Of a DNA stretch of 64,000 nucleotides, positions 16,789 to 25,009 are shown one piece after another (the first letter of the stretch is position 1; each line of letters starts with the position of its first letter). This DNA comes from Desulfosoma sp. (lineage in GTDB: Bacteria > Desulfobacterota > Syntrophobacteria > Syntrophobacterales > DSM-9756). Where the stretch lies: assembly GCA_037481875.1 (NCBI GenBank), contig JBBFKY010000009.1:87364-151363 (forward strand). The letters run 5' to 3'. Below the pieces are notes generated by a model. That model made no database searches. It was not told the origin of the DNA and saw only the letters and a program-made list of their open reading frames with translations. The translations under genes were made by a program, and so were the position numbers.

Positions 16789-18486
16789 TTACGGCTCGGA
16801 GAAAGTCTTCAAGGGTTCATCGCCAAGAATCTCTCGAATCTTCAAGGCGATGGCATCACGCGTGAAAGGCTTTTGAATGAACGGTGTGCGCGGGTCCAGC
16901 ACCCCGTAGGACACGATGGCGTTGTCCGTATAGCCCGACATGTAGAGCACCTTAAGGTCGGGTATGGTTCGCATGAGTCGATCGATCAGCTGTTTTCCGC
17001 TCATTTTGGGCATCACCACATCGGTGAGAATAAGATCAGGTTTCAGCCCGGATTCCTCGACCAGGAGCAAAGCTTCGCCGGCATTGGCCGCCAGGGTCAC
17101 CTTGTAGCCCAGCTCGTATAGAAGGCTTCCTATCATTTTGCGCAGCGTCTCGTCGTCTTCCACCACCAGAATATGTTGGCCTCGGCCTGCAGGGTGCATG
17201 ACCATGTGTCTCTCTACCTTAGCCTGTACCTTGGCTTCGCTCGCCGGAAGATAGATCTTAAAAGTAGTGCCCCGCTGCGGTTCGGAATAAACCCGGATAT
17301 GGCCGCCCGATTGCTTTACGATGCCGTATACCGTCGACAATCCCAGCCCGGTTCCTCGACCTCGCTCCTTGGTGGTGAAAAAAGGCTCAAAAATGCGATC
17401 CAAAATCTCCTTGGTCATGCCGCAGCCTGTATCAGTGACGGCAAGCCGCACATAAGCTCCGGGACTCACTCCGGAATGTGTGGACGCGTAGGCCTCATCC
17501 AAAACCACGTTGTTGGTTTCCATAAGAAGTGTCCCGCCTTGGGGCATGGCGTCGCGAGCGTTGACCGCCAAATTCATGATTACCTGCTCGATCTGCCCCG
17601 GGTCCACCAGGACGGGGGCAAGGTCCTCCGCCAACGCCATCTCCAGAGAAACATCTTCTCCGATAAGCCGGCGAAGCATTTTTTCAAGGTCACGCAGCAC
17701 ATCGTTCAGGTTCAAAATCACAGGTTGCAAGGTTTGCTTGCGGCTGAAGGCTAAAAGCTGACGAGTCAGTCCCGCCGCTCGGTTGGCGGCATTCAAAATT
17801 TCCTTCACATAACTGCGCAGAGGATCCTCTGGATAAAGCTTGTTGAGCACCATTTCGCCGTAGCCCAAAATGATGATCAGCAGGTTATTGAAATCATGGG
17901 CCACACCGCCCGCCAAACGTCCGACGGATTCCAGTCTTTGCGCCTGCTGCAGCTGTTCCTGAAGCTCAACCCTCTCATCCTCCGCGCTCTTGCGTTCGGT
18001 GATGTCCTGCATCACATGCACCGCCCCGAGAAGGCGGTGGTCTTCGCTCAGAATAGGGTCTACCGTGACATTGTACCAGCGGTCCTTGATCTGTATTTCC
18101 AGGCTTTCCCGCTTCAGACTGTGGCGCATGCGTCCCAGAGGGCAATCGGGAACGGGTTTCGGAGTTCCATGGGTGATTTCCCAGCATGGCTTTCCGATCA
18201 TGGCTTCATCGTCGTGGGCAAGGATCCGTTCCGCCGCCTTGTTGCAACGCATCACGCGATGGTCGGCATCCAGAATGAAAACGGCGTCGCTGAGGGCATC
18301 AAAGGTCGTCTTCCACTCTTGGACCAACCGCTCGTTTTCTTCCACAAGAGACCGGAAGCGCACCACCAGAGGCGCATCCAGTCCGATCACCAGATCCACT
18401 TCCCCGCGCCGCAAGGCTTCCAAAGCGGCTTCGGCCTTGGCAAGCCTTTCCCGCAGATCATCATCGAAAGCTCCGGTCTCGCTCAT
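16789..18486 (-). CDS. Hybrid PAS sensor histidine kinase with C-terminal receiver
   Basis: Of 565 residues, the first 60 are charged and helical. A PAS domain follows ('EWKTTFDALSDAVFILDADH' to 'VMQDITERKSAEDE'), then a HisKA dimerisation domain with the phospho-His in 'GGVAHDFNNLL'. The HATPase domain has N-box 'QVIMNLAVNARDAM', G1 'VTDTGCGM' and G2 'GRGTGLGLSTVYGIV'. The receiver at about 440-560 has 'ILVVEDDETLRKM', 'LILTDVVMPKMSG' and 'PFIQKPFT'. No membrane segment is seen, so it is probably cytoplasmic. It overlaps kaiB by 4 nt, so it is the third gene of a kaiC-kaiB-kinase operon and the likely output kinase. Confidence 0.9.
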   Translation of the reverse strand: MSETGAFDDDLRERLAKAEAALEALRRGEVDLVIGLDAPLVVRFRSLVEENERLVQEWKTTFDALSDAVFILDADHRVMRCNKAAERILAHDDEAMIGKPCWEITHGTPKPVPDCPLGRMRHSLKRESLEIQIKDRWYNVTVDPILSEDHRLLGAVHVMQDITERKSAEDERVELQEQLQQAQRLESVGRLAGGVAHDFNNLLIIILGYGEMVLNKLYPEDPLRSYVKEILNAANRAAGLTRQLLAFSRKQTLQPVILNLNDVLRDLEKMLRRLIGEDVSLEMALAEDLAPVLVDPGQIEQVIMNLAVNARDAMPQGGTLLMETNNVVLDEAYASTHSGVSPGAYVRLAVTDTGCGMTKEILDRIFEPFFTTKERGRGTGLGLSTVYGIVKQSGGHIRVYSEPQRGTTFKIYLPASEAKVQAKVERHMVMHPAGRGQHILVVEDDETLRKMIGSLLYELGYKVTLAANAGEALLLVEESGLKPDLILTDVVMPKMSGKQLIDRLMRTIPDLKVLYMSGYTDNAIVSYGVLDPRTPFIQKPFTRDAIALKIREILGDEPLKTFSEP

Positions 18487-18818
18487 GACGGATCCCCATC
18501 TTTTGTAAGACCCAAGGCCGCTAAAACTTTTTCCTCATCGGTTAGGGACCCCAAAATGCTTCGCACAGGAGGCGGCCATTCCACGATCAAAGTGGGCACA
18601 ACCATCACCTGGTGCTCAATGGCCGCCTTGTAGTCCTGGAGTACATCCACGATCATAATCTTGCAGTTTTCAAGCAAATACTTTTCGCACAGCCGGTTCA
18701 GCATCGCTTTGGCCTTGGCCGAATTAGGTTCATCGCCGGCCACAAAAAGCCGCAGCCGATACTTTGGCTTTGATTCGTGGATCGGGACGTTTTGCCTTTC
18801 ATGCGCCTGTATCGTCAT
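18483..18818 (-). CDS. kaiB: KaiB-family protein
   Basis: ATG 18818 with AGGAGGAAGTC in front gives 111 residues. 'KYRLRLFVAGDEPNSAKAKA', 'IMIVDVLQDYKAA' and 'VMVVPTLIV' are the thioredoxin-like KaiB fold signature, including the cis-proline region VPTL. The C-terminus 'RSILGSLTDEEKVLAALGL' is also typical. KaiB binds KaiC and modulates its cycle in cyanobacteria; in other bacteria KaiBC pairs are linked to stress responses. It overlaps kaiC by 20 nt and the kinase by 4 nt. No kaiA is in the window. Confidence 0.88.
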   Translation of the reverse strand: MTIQAHERQNVPIHESKPKYRLRLFVAGDEPNSAKAKAMLNRLCEKYLLENCKIMIVDVLQDYKAAIEHQVMVVPTLIVEWPPPVRSILGSLTDEEKVLAALGLTKDGDPS

Positions 18819-20493
18819 GACTTCCTCCTGATTCTTCTCCATCGCCGATCGGCGAAGGTCCCGGCATGGAAGACTTGGCCCGATCTACGGTCGCGGTTCG
18901 ATTAGCCAAAGCTTGTTGGACTTCTTTCTGCGCAAGCCGCAATCGTTTAAGTTCCAGTTCTTTCAATTGAATATCGAAGTCGAGGCGCTGGGCTTTCAGT
19001 CGATCCTTGAGTTCCTGGCGTTGGCGAAGCGTGCCTGTCAGCACATCGCCTTCGCCAACATACGGGTCGAGAATGTGAATGCCGTCGTCGCTGATGACAT
19101 ATTCGTGTTTGACGTTGGAATGTCTGGAGCCTCTGGACTTGAGCACGTGAAGGATCCGGTTGGTTTCGCCGGGACACGGCTGGTAGTGCAGAAAGAGTAC
19201 CGTATCCACCATGGAGGAGATTTCGTTCCCGGAAATTTCCACATAGCCCGTAGATCCCGAGAGCTGATTGATCAAAAAAACCGTGATCCCTCGCTCCTTA
19301 CAGGCATTGAGCAGCCTCATCAGATATTCGTAAGCGGCTTGTTTTCCGCCCATACGCTCACATGCGGAAATGGCATCCACCACTACGTGGGCCGGAGACA
19401 ATGCCTCAATGCGTTCCATGGCTCGGAAAAAGTGATCTTCCGCCCCCATGGCTTCTGGATAATGGACCAGGAAAGCGAGAAGTTCCGAGCGGGCATGGTC
19501 TCTGAGGTCCAAACCTGCACTTCGAACGTTTTCCAGCATTGCTTCCTGGGATTCCTCGAACCCGATATAAAGAACACGTTCTCCACGATCGCAGGCTTGA
19601 GCCACAAAGGTGCTCGCAAGAATGGTTTTTCCCGTCCCAGGCAGTCCGGCGAAAAGAATACAGGCTCCTCGTCGATAGCCTCCACCCAGCATGTCGTCCA
19701 AACGAGGAATGCCCGTGGTCATTCGTTCCCCCAAAGGTTTATGGCGAAGTCCCACGGTGGATATAGGGGCCAAGCGAAGGCCGCCCATGCCGATGGTATA
19801 AGGATACTCGTTACGGCCGAAATCGGAACCACGATACTTGATGACGCGAAGCCGCCGTGTGGTGATCTGAGCATCGACCCTTGCGTCCATGCGAATGAGG
19901 CAATCGGACAGGGAATCGAAAAACTCTTCATAAACCGATGGGCCACCACGGGTTTGGCGAATGGTCAAAATGGCCGAAAGGCCCCCAGCCTGAAGCCAGT
20001 CATGGAGGGCATGGAGTTCATTGCGCATGGTCTGAGGGGAATCAAAAAGGCGTAAAGCCACTTCAAGGGCGTCGATAACGACACGTCGAGCGTTCATTTC
20101 ACGCTGTTTTCCGGAGGTTATGGCCAAGAGTCCTCTCAGGCTGAAATCGCCGCTTATAAAAGTTTCCGGCCTGATGCGCCCATCCAGCAAAACAAGCCGG
20201 TTCCGTTCCACGAGGCTCTCCAGGTTCCAGCCCAAAACGGAGGCGTTTTCTCGAAGCTGAAGCGACGATTCTTCAAAACCGACAAAGATGCCCGGCTCTC
20301 CATGCAAGGCGCCGCGGTAGAGAAATTCCAGGCCCAAAAGGGTTTTTCCGGATCCCACACCACCACTCACCACGGTCGTTCGGCCTCGAGGAAGACCTCC
20401 TTCCAGAATGTGGTCCAATCCTTCGATGTAGGTAGGCGCCTTGTCCAAAACAGCGTTTCGGCCGGTCTTTTCAGTGTCCACAAAGATTGCCAT
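18799..20493 (-). CDS. kaiC: KaiC-family double RecA-type ATPase
   Basis: Two RecA-like domains are present: CI with Walker A 'GGVGSGKT' and 'FVGFEES', and CII with 'GLPGTGKT' and 'YIGFEES'. The double glutamates are the KaiC catalytic pair. In CII, 'EISSMVDTV' lies where KaiC carries its Ser/Thr autophosphorylation sites, here two serines, so phosphorylation is possible. The C-terminus (about 60 residues after 'DPYVGEGDVLTG') is a coiled-coil-like, Glu/Lys/Arg-rich extension. The start is taken at ATG 20493. ATG 20532 is the alternative and would overlap the stop of the small upstream frame (ATGA). Confidence 0.88.
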   Translation of the reverse strand: MAIFVDTEKTGRNAVLDKAPTYIEGLDHILEGGLPRGRTTVVSGGVGSGKTLLGLEFLYRGALHGEPGIFVGFEESSLQLRENASVLGWNLESLVERNRLVLLDGRIRPETFISGDFSLRGLLAITSGKQREMNARRVVIDALEVALRLFDSPQTMRNELHALHDWLQAGGLSAILTIRQTRGGPSVYEEFFDSLSDCLIRMDARVDAQITTRRLRVIKYRGSDFGRNEYPYTIGMGGLRLAPISTVGLRHKPLGERMTTGIPRLDDMLGGGYRRGACILFAGLPGTGKTILASTFVAQACDRGERVLYIGFEESQEAMLENVRSAGLDLRDHARSELLAFLVHYPEAMGAEDHFFRAMERIEALSPAHVVVDAISACERMGGKQAAYEYLMRLLNACKERGITVFLINQLSGSTGYVEISGNEISSMVDTVLFLHYQPCPGETNRILHVLKSRGSRHSNVKHEYVISDDGIHILDPYVGEGDVLTGTLRQRQELKDRLKAQRLDFDIQLKELELKRLRLAQKEVQQALANRTATVDRAKSSMPGPSPIGDGEESGGSHDDTGA

Positions 20494-20528
20494 TACCTTG
20501 ACTCCGTCTTTGATTCCCTTCAGTCTTT

Positions 20529-20765
20529 TCATGCGCCAAAACACGCGGGTCGGTCCGGCGCCCCGACGTGTCTTTCACTCCAGGCATCGGCTTTGGCTTC
20601 CAAGACGGTAAAGCCGCCCCAATCCTTTACGGCTTGCCTTCGGCGTTGGTTGCGAGAATGAAACAACCTGTGACTAACATTTTTTCGAATCGTGAGCCAG
20701 CCGAAACTCCTCACCGGTTTTCTAAGAAAAATTGCCCCCAAAAGACGTTGAACCTTGCTGTGCAT
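20529..20765 (-). CDS. Possible small protein upstream of kaiC
   Basis: This 78-residue basic frame starts 'MHSKVQRLLGAIFLRKP', with an excellent AAAGGAG site 5-6 nt before ATG 20765. Its TGA overlaps the in-frame ATG 20532 of kaiC (ATGA), which would be translational coupling. No homology is recognised and the composition (many Arg, His, Trp) is not convincing. It may only be a translated leader. Confidence 0.3.
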   Translation of the reverse strand: MHSKVQRLLGAIFLRKPVRSFGWLTIRKNVSHRLFHSRNQRRRQAVKDWGGFTVLEAKADAWSERHVGAPDRPACFGA

Positions 20766-21691
20766 GAATCTCCTTTCTCGCTTACACTTTTCTTACGAAG
20801 CTAATTTTATTCTTGAACCCAGACGCGGTGTGTATAGAAAAAAATAAGGTGCATGAAATTCGGCCTTATGTCCTGAGGTGAACGAAAGCCCCGCCATGAT
20901 GGAAATCATGACCGATGGATCTTCCCAGGTTTTATGGATAGAACCTGATAGAGAATAGGTGAGAAGACTCAAACGGGGCTACAGGATCGGTGCGACGTTT
21001 CTCATCTTTCTCGTGATTGGGTATCCCTTACTTATTCATTATGTTAGAGCCTTCGCTCGAAATGCTGTCTCTGTTTTTGCGCCACATCCCTTATGGTGTC
21101 TTGTGACACTATCCATGTGGTTAGAGTACAACACATTAGACAATCGTCTAGTGACGGATGGAAAAAAATCTACCCGGCGGACTATAAGGGTAAATTCTGG
21201 ACCGGGGGCCCAACGCATCTCGTCTATACGGAGAAAATGCCGGCGCATGTGGACATTAGAATTATGCTCAGAGACAAATTTTTGAGCCCTATTTACAAAG
21301 AATGTGAAGTAGACGATATTGTATGACGAAGTAACAAAATCTCTCAATTCAAATACTAATGTATTTATATGCCCAAACATAATAAATGGCTTATTTTCAT
21401 TTACTTTTTCTGCACGCCTTTCTTGGTTTTCTTTTCCGTACATGCATTCCTTAATCAGAGACCTCCCTTCTGACGGCAGGTTTTGTGGCACGGAAACAGG
21501 AGCCGGCAGAAAATCGCCCGTAAAGAAATGATGTGCCTCTGTCGCGGACGCCGGCCCTGCGTGAATTGCCAAGAACGGGCGTCAAAAAGATGCGGTATGG
21601 AAGGATTTTATTGACATCTTAACATTTGATATACAAAATATTAGCGCACTAACTGAATGTGCCGCATCAACCCGAGCCCAGGAGAGAGCCC
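20766..21691. other. 0.9-kb region without a supported gene
   Basis: Open frames exist on both strands (the longest is about 177 codons on the minus strand at 21039-21572), but none shows a recognisable domain or convincing start. Part of it (about 21300-21420) is clearly AT-richer than the surroundings. The region contains the divergent promoters for the kaiC operon and for the 4Fe-4S protein at 21692. Decayed coding sequence is possible but not demonstrable by eye. Confidence 0.5.
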
Positions 21692-22438
21692 ATGAAAGAC
21701 GATGTCCAGAAACTTCGGGTTTATCTAGATCATATGCAGATTCCCTTTTACGGCACCGGAGAAGTTCGATGGTTGGAAAGCGAACCGCCAGGGTATCGGC
21801 CTTCGGATCTTCTCTCGGGTGCTCGAAGCGTTTTCTGCTTGGGGGTTCCGGTGCCAAAGGGGGTTTTTCGATCTGGAGGGCGCTCAGAGACCACCTACTG
21901 GCGCACGGCAAGTGTGATCTACCGTTTCTTGGATGCTGTTCTTGTGCGTTGTGCAGCGATCTTGGAGGAGGCTGGGGAAACGGCCGTTCCGGTTTTCGGC
22001 TGTTTTCCTTATGAGGTGAAAGGGAAAGGGGATTTCTGGGGATATCTCAACTTGGTCAAGGCTGCCGAAGCGGCGGGACTTGGAAAGATAGGCAAGAACG
22101 GAGTGTTGTTCCATCCCAAGGTCGGATGCCGCCTGTTGCTCGGCGGTATGGTGACTTCGGCGGCTCTTCCCTCGTGGCGTCTGCCGGGAGAAGCGAGAGG
22201 GTGTCCGGATAATTGTTTCGCATGCCGAGAAGCTTGCCCTGTCCAGGCCATAGACGCGCAGGGATCCGTGGATCGGCTGCGCTGTGTGCGGCATTCCATG
22301 AGGAGTCCCTTATTTATCCACCTTATGAAGAGCGGGGAAGTGGCGGATTCCGAAGCCGCTTTGATCAATCACATCAGTGCGGTGGACGATCATTCCATGT
22401 ACACATGCATCGCCTGTGTGGCTGCCTGCCCTTATTGA
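21692..22438 (+). CDS. Epoxyqueuosine-reductase-like 4Fe-4S double-cluster protein
   Basis: ATG 21692 is preceded by GGAGAGAG. The 248-residue product has the QueG/reductive-dehalogenase-type C-terminal signature: 'EAAGLGKIGKNGVLFHPKVGCRLLLGGMV' pattern, 'CPDNCFACREACPVQAI' and a second cluster 'YTCIACVAACPY' at the very end. It is much shorter than true QueG and lacks the full cobalamin-binding N-terminal domain, so queuosine synthesis is unlikely. It precedes the MarR gene by 32 bp and may share an operon with it and the next Fe-S protein. Confidence 0.7.
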   Translation: MKDDVQKLRVYLDHMQIPFYGTGEVRWLESEPPGYRPSDLLSGARSVFCLGVPVPKGVFRSGGRSETTYWRTASVIYRFLDAVLVRCAAILEEAGETAVPVFGCFPYEVKGKGDFWGYLNLVKAAEAAGLGKIGKNGVLFHPKVGCRLLLGGMVTSAALPSWRLPGEARGCPDNCFACREACPVQAIDAQGSVDRLRCVRHSMRSPLFIHLMKSGEVADSEAALINHISAVDDHSMYTCIACVAACPY

Positions 22439-22470
22439 CCTTTCTTTTTCATAACGAAAAGGAGGTCCTT

Positions 22471-22896
22471 TTGGCTGACGACAGACTGATTTTTCTCTTA
22501 TCCCGAGCGCACCACAAACTTCAGAATCACATTAAGGAACGGCTGGCCGCAGCAGGCGTTCGCCTCACCGTGGCTCAGGCCGGGATTCTTTTTCTCCTGA
22601 AGCACTTCGACGGGCGCACCATGACGGAGCTCAGCGGGGCGCTTTCCACGGACAACTCAGCGGTCACAGGCCTTGTGGATCGGCTTGAAAAACTGGGGTT
22701 CATTGTTCGACGCCCATGCCCCAAGGACCGTCGGGTTTATCGAATCCACATAACGCCGGAAGGAATCCAGGAGGTCAACAAGGCCAAGGATGTCATTCGG
22801 GCCGTCAATAAAGAAATCAAGGAAGGATTCAGCCCGGAAGAAATCGATGTTTTTCGAGCCGTTCTCAATGAAATTTTTACCAAGTTTTCGAAATGA
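22471..22896 (+). CDS. MarR-family transcriptional regulator (TTG start)
   Basis: The start is a TTG at 22471, fixed by AAGGAGG 7-8 nt upstream; no ATG or GTG is better placed. The 141-residue protein carries the winged-helix sequence 'LTVAQAGILFLLKHFDGRTM', then 'LSGALSTDNSAVTGLVDRLEKLGFIVR', with the wing at 'CPKDRRVYRIHITPEG'. It probably controls neighbouring Fe-S protein genes. The ligand is unknown. Confidence 0.85.
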   Translation: MADDRLIFLLSRAHHKLQNHIKERLAAAGVRLTVAQAGILFLLKHFDGRTMTELSGALSTDNSAVTGLVDRLEKLGFIVRRPCPKDRRVYRIHITPEGIQEVNKAKDVIRAVNKEIKEGFSPEEIDVFRAVLNEIFTKFSK

Positions 22897-23050
22897 ACAA
22901 AATCTTCCATGGGATGATGGATCGGGTTGTGAGGTTTTATGACGGGAGCGGTAAGTGAGGGCCGCAGGCAACAGAGGCGCCTTTCCGTGTTTTGATGCGG
23001 ACGATGATCGAAGTGGCATGGGTTTAAGTGAAAAGAAGGGAGAAGTTAAA

Positions 23051-24157
23051 ATGGCGACCAGGGTTTACGAAAACTTGCTGGAAGTGATGCAAGGCCGTGG
23101 AGGCCCTTACGCAGGGTTGAATATTCCTGAGTTTTTTGCGCTGGTGCAGGAACTGTTTGATCCTGAGGAAGCCGAGATCAACAACGTTTTGAGCCGAAAA
23201 CCGGCCTCCGTGGCGGAGATTGCCGAGCGGGCCGCAAAGAGTCCCGAAAGGGTCGTCCATATTCTGGAAAGGATGGCTCGAAAAGGCCTCTGTGGGATCG
23301 TCAAAACATCCGACGGCGTGCTTTATCGAGGAGTCCCGTTCATGCCCGGAATTTTTGAGTTCACCTTTGTCGGAGGTGGGGAAACCGAACGAGAGAAGAG
23401 AATCGCACAATTGATACACGCTTACAAAAAAGCGTATGTGGCAGCCAAAGGCATGGAAAGGATCACATATCCCGTAACGCGGGTCATCCCCGTGTTGCGA
23501 ACCATCAAGGCCGGCAATATCGTTCACACGTACCATCAAGTAATCTCGTATATCGAAAAGTACGACGTCATCGGCGTTGGGGCCTGTTACTGCCGCCATG
23601 CGGCGGGGCTTCGTGGAGAGGATCTTCATGGAATGCCCGTGGATGTGTGCATGTGGTTTGGAGAGATGGCGGAAAACATCACCGAACGATTGGAAGGAAG
23701 GCGAATCAGCAAGGAGGAAGCAAAAGAAATTGTGAATCGATGTGAAGAAGCGGGACTGATTCATATGAGCCGCAACACCAGTGAGGACATCGACTTCATG
23801 TGCCACTGTGACCGCTGGCATTGTGAAGTCGTCCGTCAGGTTCTCAAACAGCCGAAGCCCGGACTTGTTTTCAATTCTGGATTTGAGCCCTCTTTTAATG
23901 CTGAAGCGTGCCTTGCCTGCGGTACATGTTTGGAACGATGCCCGGCGGAAGCCCTGACGATGGCCGAGCAAAGCGTGCCCGCGGTGGACAAGGATCGATG
24001 TTTTGGGTGCGGTGCTTGTGCTACCGGATGTCCGGAAGGGGCCATCGGTTTGGTCAACAAGCCGGCTTTTCCTGCGCCGCCGAAAACCACCAAAGACCTG
24101 GCCAAAGCCTTGAAAAAAGCGCTGGAAAGGGATGAAGCAGCTTCTCAAGGCTCATAA
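23051..24157 (+). CDS. 4Fe-4S ferredoxin-domain protein with N-terminal winged-helix segment
   Basis: ATG 23051 has GGGAG upstream. Of 368 residues, an N-terminal segment resembles a winged helix ('ASVAEIAERAAKSPERVVHILERM'). The middle contains 'GACYCRHAAGL' and 'FMCHCDRWHCE', cysteine clusters probably binding metal. The C-terminus has two ferredoxin motifs, 'CLACGTCLERCP' and 'CFGCGACATGCP'. Similar proteins are common in anaerobic Desulfobacterota and their role is not settled. It ends just before a strong terminator. Confidence 0.75.
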   Translation: MATRVYENLLEVMQGRGGPYAGLNIPEFFALVQELFDPEEAEINNVLSRKPASVAEIAERAAKSPERVVHILERMARKGLCGIVKTSDGVLYRGVPFMPGIFEFTFVGGGETEREKRIAQLIHAYKKAYVAAKGMERITYPVTRVIPVLRTIKAGNIVHTYHQVISYIEKYDVIGVGACYCRHAAGLRGEDLHGMPVDVCMWFGEMAENITERLEGRRISKEEAKEIVNRCEEAGLIHMSRNTSEDIDFMCHCDRWHCEVVRQVLKQPKPGLVFNSGFEPSFNAEACLACGTCLERCPAEALTMAEQSVPAVDKDRCFGCGACATGCPEGAIGLVNKPAFPAPPKTTKDLAKALKKALERDEAASQGS

Positions 24158-24164
24158 TATGGCC

Positions 24165-24204
24165 ATAAAAAAAAGGGATGAGGCCATCGGGCCTCATCCC
24201 CTTG
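24165..24204 (-). terminator. Strong terminator for tRNA-Trp, also usable on the plus strand
   Basis: An 11-bp perfect stem (GGGATGAGGCC/GGCCTCATCCC, loop ATCG) spans 24175-24200. On the minus strand it is followed by a T-run of eight (plus-strand A-run 24167-24174). On the plus strand it is followed by CTTGATTTT, after the ferredoxin gene. Confidence 0.9.
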
Positions 24205-24212
24205 ATTTTCCG

Positions 24213-24289
24213 TGGCAGGCCAGGAGGGATTCGAACCCCCAACCCCCGGATTTGGAGTCCGGTGCTCTAGCCGTTCGAGCTACTGGCCT
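24213..24289 (-). tRNA. tRNA-Trp (anticodon CCA)
   Basis: On the minus strand the acceptor arms AGGCCAG / CTGGCCT pair, with discriminator G and an encoded CCA end. The anticodon stem CCGGA/TCCGG encloses the loop CTCCAAA, giving anticodon CCA. The T arm holds GGTTCGAATCC. Length is 77 nt including CCA. Confidence 0.95.
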
Positions 24290-24301
24290 GCACGCCCGGA
24301 C

Positions 24302-24330
24302 CTTATAGCGAGTCCCTTGAGGCTTGTAAA
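24302..24330 (-). promoter_or_regulatory. Sigma-70 promoter for tRNA-Trp
   Basis: On the minus strand, TTTACA (24325-24330) and TATAAG (24302-24307) are separated by exactly 17 bp and end 12 bp before the tRNA 5' end. Confidence 0.7.
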
Positions 24331-24479
24331 GGAAAATGTGGCCATTGGGGCCTGCAGAGCGCGGGCCGGCTGAAGCGTGAAGAAAAAAACAGGGAGCCCC
24401 GTTGCCTTCGGCACGCTTTGTGCTTAAAATAACTTAAAATTGCAAAGGAAATCCCTTAGAGGGATGGAAGGAGGGTGTG

Positions 24480-24743
24480 ATGAAGATTAAGTACTGTAAA
24501 AAATACGAAAAGTACGTGAGCCAGCAGCATTGTGAATTTTTCAATGAAGGGGCTTCCTGTGAATTTTACAGCCCTGTGACATGGAGCAGTATCAAGGAAC
24601 TGCTTCAGGACGTGAATCGTCCCAAGTGGGAAGTGAGCGAAGTCATCAAACCCTTTAAGTGCCATCTTTTGGATCGGCAATATCTGAACCAGATGAGCCG
24701 AAGGCGGCGGGAACAGCGAAAGAGGCCGACGGTCCGCGCCTAG
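24480..24743 (+). CDS. Small cysteine-containing protein of unknown function
   Basis: ATG 24480 has a near-perfect AAGGAGG 5 nt upstream. The 87-residue product starts 'MKIKYCKKYEKYVSQQHC' and continues 'GASCEFYSP', with four cysteines that could bind zinc. The C-terminus is very basic (RRRREQRKR). No family is recognised. It stands alone between tRNA-Trp and the biotin carboxylase gene. The 265 bp after it hold nothing recognisable. Confidence 0.55.
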   Translation: MKIKYCKKYEKYVSQQHCEFFNEGASCEFYSPVTWSSIKELLQDVNRPKWEVSEVIKPFKCHLLDRQYLNQMSRRRREQRKRPTVRA

Positions 24744-25009
24744 CCCGGTTCTTTTCATTTTGCTGAAACACAAGGCTTTCTTCCATCGAAACTCCCCCCT
24801 TGATCCCCGTGTTGGGCTCATGATACGAGCATCAGGTGACGCGGCGGAATTTTAGAGGCGCCGCGGTCCGAGCCGAGGATTCTTGGAATGGGCCGTGAAG
24901 CGTCATCATGTCGGCGTGGCATGTCAAAGGAGACCGCATCGGCAAAGGGTGAAGTTTTGCCGCCGGTGCCATCCGTCAGGTCCGTGGAACGTCAGAAGGA
25001 TGACCCCCT

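Noticed and set aside
21039..21572. 177-codon minus-strand frame as a gene
   Set aside because: No recognisable domain, weak start region, and partly AT-rich non-coding sequence; nothing supports it beyond length.
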